A stretch of DNA of 14,451 nt from Gammaproteobacteria bacterium (GTDB taxonomy: Bacteria > Pseudomonadota > Gammaproteobacteria > Thiohalomonadales > Thiohalomonadaceae), in assembly GCA_026193675.1 (NCBI GenBank), contig JAPHSO010000310.1, positions 1 through 14,451 on the forward strand, read 5' to 3'. The notes under the pieces were generated by a model. That model had not been told where the DNA came from and did no database searches. It was given only the letters and a program-made list of their open reading frames with translations. Numbering within the stretch: the stretch's first letter is position 1; each line of letters opens with the position of its first letter. This document shows, one piece after another, positions 14,209 to 14,451 of the stretch. A program made the translations under genes and the position numbers.

Positions 14209-14451
14209 TCAGTTTTCCTGTTTCTCAGACTCTTTTTGATAGAGCAGGGTGACATCATTCATGATGGTGAGCATCTTTGCAGCAGATCGACGGATCATCG
14301 ATGGTGCACTGACCTTTAATGAGTTACTGCCTTCAAACATCTTGAAGTACTTCTCGGCATCAAGCAGAGAGCTCTTTATTTTTCGGGTGTTAATGGGGGA
14401 GCTCTTCAGCTCATCTAATGCGGCACGATACTCTTTAATTGCTTCAACATA
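14209..14451 (-). CDS. C-terminal end of an unidentified protein, possibly PilJ/NarX-like sensor domain
   Basis: An open frame of 80 codons plus a TGA stop (14209-14211) enters from the right edge on the minus strand; its start is outside the window. The visible part is helical and charged: EAIKEYRAALDELKSSP, then LLDAEKYFKMFEGSN, then APSMIRRSAAKMLTIMNDVTLLYQK and a short polar tail. The pattern recalls the C-terminal half of the type IV pili chemotaxis transducer N-terminal domain (PilJ/NarX-like), but similarity is judged by eye only. The gene converges on aroE with 28 bp between stop codons and no obvious terminator. Confidence 0.5.
   Translation of the reverse strand, partial: YVEAIKEYRAALDELKSSPINTRKIKSSLLDAEKYFKMFEGSNSLKVSAPSMIRRSAAKMLTIMNDVTLLYQKESEKQEN

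Noticed and set aside
1..14451. CRISPR arrays, insertion sequences, tRNA or rRNA genes
   Set aside because: No regularly spaced repeats, transposase-like frames, or recognisable tRNA/rRNA sequences were seen; the window is almost fully occupied by core genes.

Overview
The window is a chromosomal origin neighbourhood from a bacterium, most likely a gammaproteobacterium of moderate GC content. The evidence is the gene order: gyrB, recF, dnaN and dnaA run on the minus strand, and rpmH, rnpA, yidD, yidC and mnmE diverge from them on the plus strand. The proteins also look gammaproteobacterial: a 548-residue YidC with a large periplasmic domain, and a HemB with the Pseudomonas-type aspartate-rich metal site. 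I cannot place the genus from sequence alone.

Minus-strand block (1-5307): gyrB enters from the left edge with only its first 493 codons present. It is followed upstream by recF, dnaN and dnaA. Together they encode the replication initiator, sliding clamp, gap-repair ATPase and DNA gyrase B subunit. The 216-bp dnaA-dnaN spacer is AT-rich and holds two perfect, inverted DnaA boxes. A third perfect box lies upstream of dnaA, so oriC is probably in or around these two spacers. Two perfect 16-bp parS palindromes (TGTTTCACGTGAAACA) lie inside the recF coding sequence. They are the most striking signal in the window, because they would make recF a loading site for the ParB partition protein next to the origin.

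Plus-strand block (5564-9436): rpmH has a good sigma70 promoter. It is followed by rnpA with an unusual start, then yidD overlapping rnpA, then yidC. These genes cover ribosomal protein L34, the RNase P protein and membrane-protein insertion. A rho-independent terminator ends the run 14 bp before mnmE, which encodes a tRNA-modification GTPase. The usual mnmG-rsmG-parA-parB continuation is absent. Instead a convergent gene for a periplasmic solute-binding protein follows (9454-10182, minus).

Right-hand block (10319-14180, plus): hemB (haem synthesis), a DUF47/PhoU-like gene and a Pit phosphate transporter (a typical pair), then aroE (shikimate pathway), whose start codon directly abuts the pit stop codon. 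At the right edge the last 80 codons of a minus-strand gene enter the window. It may be a PilJ/NarX-like sensor-domain protein, but that call is weak.

No mobile element, CRISPR array, tRNA or rRNA was seen, and no intergenic stretch exceeds about 260 bp. I found no new multi-gene system. The points worth following are regulatory or architectural: parS inside recF, the layout of DnaA boxes, the rpmH-rnpA junction, the leader of the solute-binding-protein gene, and the synteny break after mnmE.
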